Positions 33,121 through 34,154 of a DNA stretch of 34,154 nt are shown piece after piece. Position 1 is the first letter of the stretch. Every line of letters starts with the position of its first letter. A program made the translations under genes and the position numbers. This stretch comes from an uncultured Clostridia bacterium (GTDB taxonomy: Bacteria; Bacillota; Clostridia; Oscillospirales; Acutalibacteraceae). The stretch covers positions 1 to 34,154 of the forward strand of contig CANQMH010000013.1 in assembly GCA_947624865.1 (NCBI GenBank), given 5' to 3'. The notes beneath the pieces are model-generated. The model worked only from the letters and a program-made list of their open reading frames with translations. It was not told the origin of the DNA and did not search any database.

Positions 33121-33906
33121 TTATGTTATTGTTACGGTGCAGTAGTAATTTTTGCCGTTGTAGTTAGCCGTTACGGTTGCAGTTCCTTTTTTAAGAGCCT
33201 TGAAGCTGCATTGATTACCACCGCCGCCGTAGTTTTGAAGTAGGGATGAATTGTTTACGCTCCACGAAACGCCATTTTTGGCATTTATGAGCGATAAAAA
33301 AACAACATCTCCTGTTTTTATAGAAACTGAGCTGTAGGAAAGGCAAATGTTGTCCGGTGCCTGTGTGGGCTTTGGTTTTGGTTTAGTTGTAGGTTGGGGT
33401 TTAGTTGTGGGTTTAGTTGTGGGTTTAGTTGTGGGTTTAGTTGTGGGTTTAGTTGTGGGTTTAGATTTCTCTGTAGGTTTTTGCGTGTTTTTTGAATTGT
33501 TAGTTTTATTTGAATTGTTAGAGTTACTTAAACTATTAGATTTATTAGAACTTGAATTGGACTTGCTTGATGATGAATTACCTGACAAGCGGCTGTTGGA
33601 GTAATTGTAGTAATAGCCGTTATTACTTGAATTGTAGTTATTACTGATTTCATTTTTTGAATTACTCTCAGTTTTCTTACTGTCAGATTTTTTGGGGCTT
33701 TTTTGTGTAGATTTCTGCGTTGCCTTTTGTGTTGTTTTTTGCGTTGCCCTTTCAGTAGATTGAGTTGCTGTTACAGATGTACTATCTTCTGCAACTTCTG
33801 TAGCAGGTTCTGCTGTGGTGACCGAAACAGAAACGTTTGTGGGTTCATCAGTCGTACTTTCAGCAGATGAGGGACTGTTTAAGGCAAGATTAATAAGTAC
33901 AAGCAC
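33121..33906 (-). CDS. surface protein with Thr/Ser-rich stalk and Ig-like domain; start uncertain
   Basis: A protein of 261 aa from the first standard start codon (GTG at 33906), with no ribosome site there. The same frame is open up to 33979 and adds KVKPQFVAVCIGCGLVVCIV, which completes a transmembrane anchor, so translation probably begins near 33972, where only ATT is available. A nearby ATG at 33982 with AAAGGA is out of frame and stops after four codons. Outside the membrane come a Thr/Ser/Asn-rich region, (TTKP)n repeats and a C-terminal Ig-like BIG2-type domain (GTATVTANYNGKNYYCTVTI). It is the first gene of the transfer operon in view and may promote cell contact. Confidence 0.72.
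   Translation of the reverse strand: MLVLINLALNSPSSAESTTDEPTNVSVSVTTAEPATEVAEDSTSVTATQSTERATQKTTQKATQKSTQKSPKKSDSKKTESNSKNEISNNYNSSNNGYYYNYSNSRLSGNSSSSKSNSSSNKSNSLSNSNNSNKTNNSKNTQKPTEKSKPTTKPTTKPTTKPTTKPTTKPQPTTKPKPKPTQAPDNICLSYSSVSIKTGDVVFLSLINAKNGVSWSVNNSSLLQNYGGGGNQCSFKALKKGTATVTANYNGKNYYCTVTIT
33397..33464 (+). repeat. 12-base tandem repeat encoding TTKP units
   Basis: GGGTTTAGTTGT is repeated five times and once partially, read on the minus strand as Thr-Thr-Lys-Pro. Copies are identical, so the number probably varies between strains by slippage. Confidence 0.93.
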
Positions 33907-33992
33907 AATGCAAACAACAAGTCCGCATCCTATACATACGGCAACAAATTGCGGCTTAACTTTTCTCCTAATAACTAATCATTCCTTTCAAC

Positions 33993-34009
33993 TGTCCCTT
34001 CGGGGGACA
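33993..34009 (+). repeat. dispersed palindrome, copy 16 (short, TTCG loop)
   Basis: TGTCCC and GGGACA around TTCGG. The outer arms are missing, but the centre has become a TTCG tetraloop. It sits upstream of the surface-protein gene. Confidence 0.85.
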
Positions 34010-34027
34010 CATAATTTTAATAAATAA

Positions 34028-34050
34028 AACGCACCCATAAAGAGTGCGTT
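34028..34050 (-). terminator. terminator on the minus strand
   Basis: AACGCAC and GTGCGTT with a 9-base loop, followed on the minus strand by TTTTATTT. It would end a gene entering from the right and isolate the transfer operon from it. Confidence 0.7.
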
Positions 34051-34061
34051 AAACTTGAATA

Positions 34062-34090
34062 TTGACAAAAGGAAAATCGTAATATATAAT
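34062..34090 (+). promoter_or_regulatory. perfect consensus promoter reading out of the window
   Basis: TTGACA, 17 bases, TATAAT. Downstream a hairpin AACCG/CGGTT (34105-34121) and an AT-rich leader run to the window end; the driven gene is not visible. Confidence 0.8.
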
Positions 34091-34154
34091 GATGTTACAG
34101 GGAAAACCGTTTAAAGCGGTTAGCCTATTGCAAAGAGAATATTAAATAAAAATA

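Overview
The window looks like a chromosome segment of a Gram-positive gut or rumen Clostridia member, most likely a Ruminococcus-like Oscillospiraceae. The reasons are an ECF transporter, tRNA pseudouridine synthase, CvpA and PgsA gene neighbourhood of Firmicutes type, a ClpE-type chaperone with an N-terminal zinc finger, strong AGGAGG ribosome sites, and a secreted protease ending in a type I dockerin, which is typical of cellulosome- or amylosome-building Ruminococcus. Species assignment is inference.

Bases 1-7934 are ordinary chromosome, all on the + strand: ecfA1 (5' end cut off by the window), ecfA2, ecfT, truA, a membrane-anchored beta-propeller-like protein, a CvpA-family membrane protein, pgsA and clpE. 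The first four genes overlap and form one operon. A tRNA-Gly(UCC) with its own perfect-consensus promoter follows at 7985-8058. After it the sequence becomes visibly more AT-rich and its content changes, so the tRNA is the probable left border of an integrated mobile element. The other border and the integrase are not in the window.

Bases 8.06-9.02 kb hold one small ORF and about 500 bases without a convincing gene but with many good hairpins, a candidate large structured RNA. Bases 9.02-17.12 kb are a cargo region in which 13 copies of one short palindrome (arms CAAGTGTCCC and GGGACACTTG around a variable 5-base centre) separate nearly every gene or gene pair from the next, whatever the gene direction. 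The cargo is a DUF5710-like zinc-ribbon protein, a two-helix membrane protein, the dockerin protease, a YefM/YoeB toxin-antitoxin pair, a lipoprotein thermonuclease, small unknown proteins, SSB, and two related small XRE-type regulators. Three more copies lie in the transfer region at 27.73, 31.82 and 33.99 kb.

Bases 17.1-17.66 kb carry palindromes and repeated CAGTTAC boxes next to a protein with two winged-helix-like domains, a candidate replication or control region. Bases 19.0-33.97 kb are a conjugation module on the - strand, read from right to left: surface Ig-like protein, pilin-like protein, VirB6/TrbL-like membrane protein, PrgI/VirB3-like protein, VirB4 ATPase, CHAP cell-wall hydrolase, lipoprotein, two ribbon-helix-helix proteins, a very large relaxase with a SEL1-repeat tail, a DUF3991/Toprim protein and the VirD4 coupling protein, closed by a strong terminator. 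Many of these genes overlap or touch. Together they make an integrative conjugative element: the RHH proteins and relaxase process DNA, VirD4 couples it to the VirB4-driven channel, and the hydrolase opens the wall. The rightmost bases hold a terminator and a perfect promoter that reads out of the window on the + strand.
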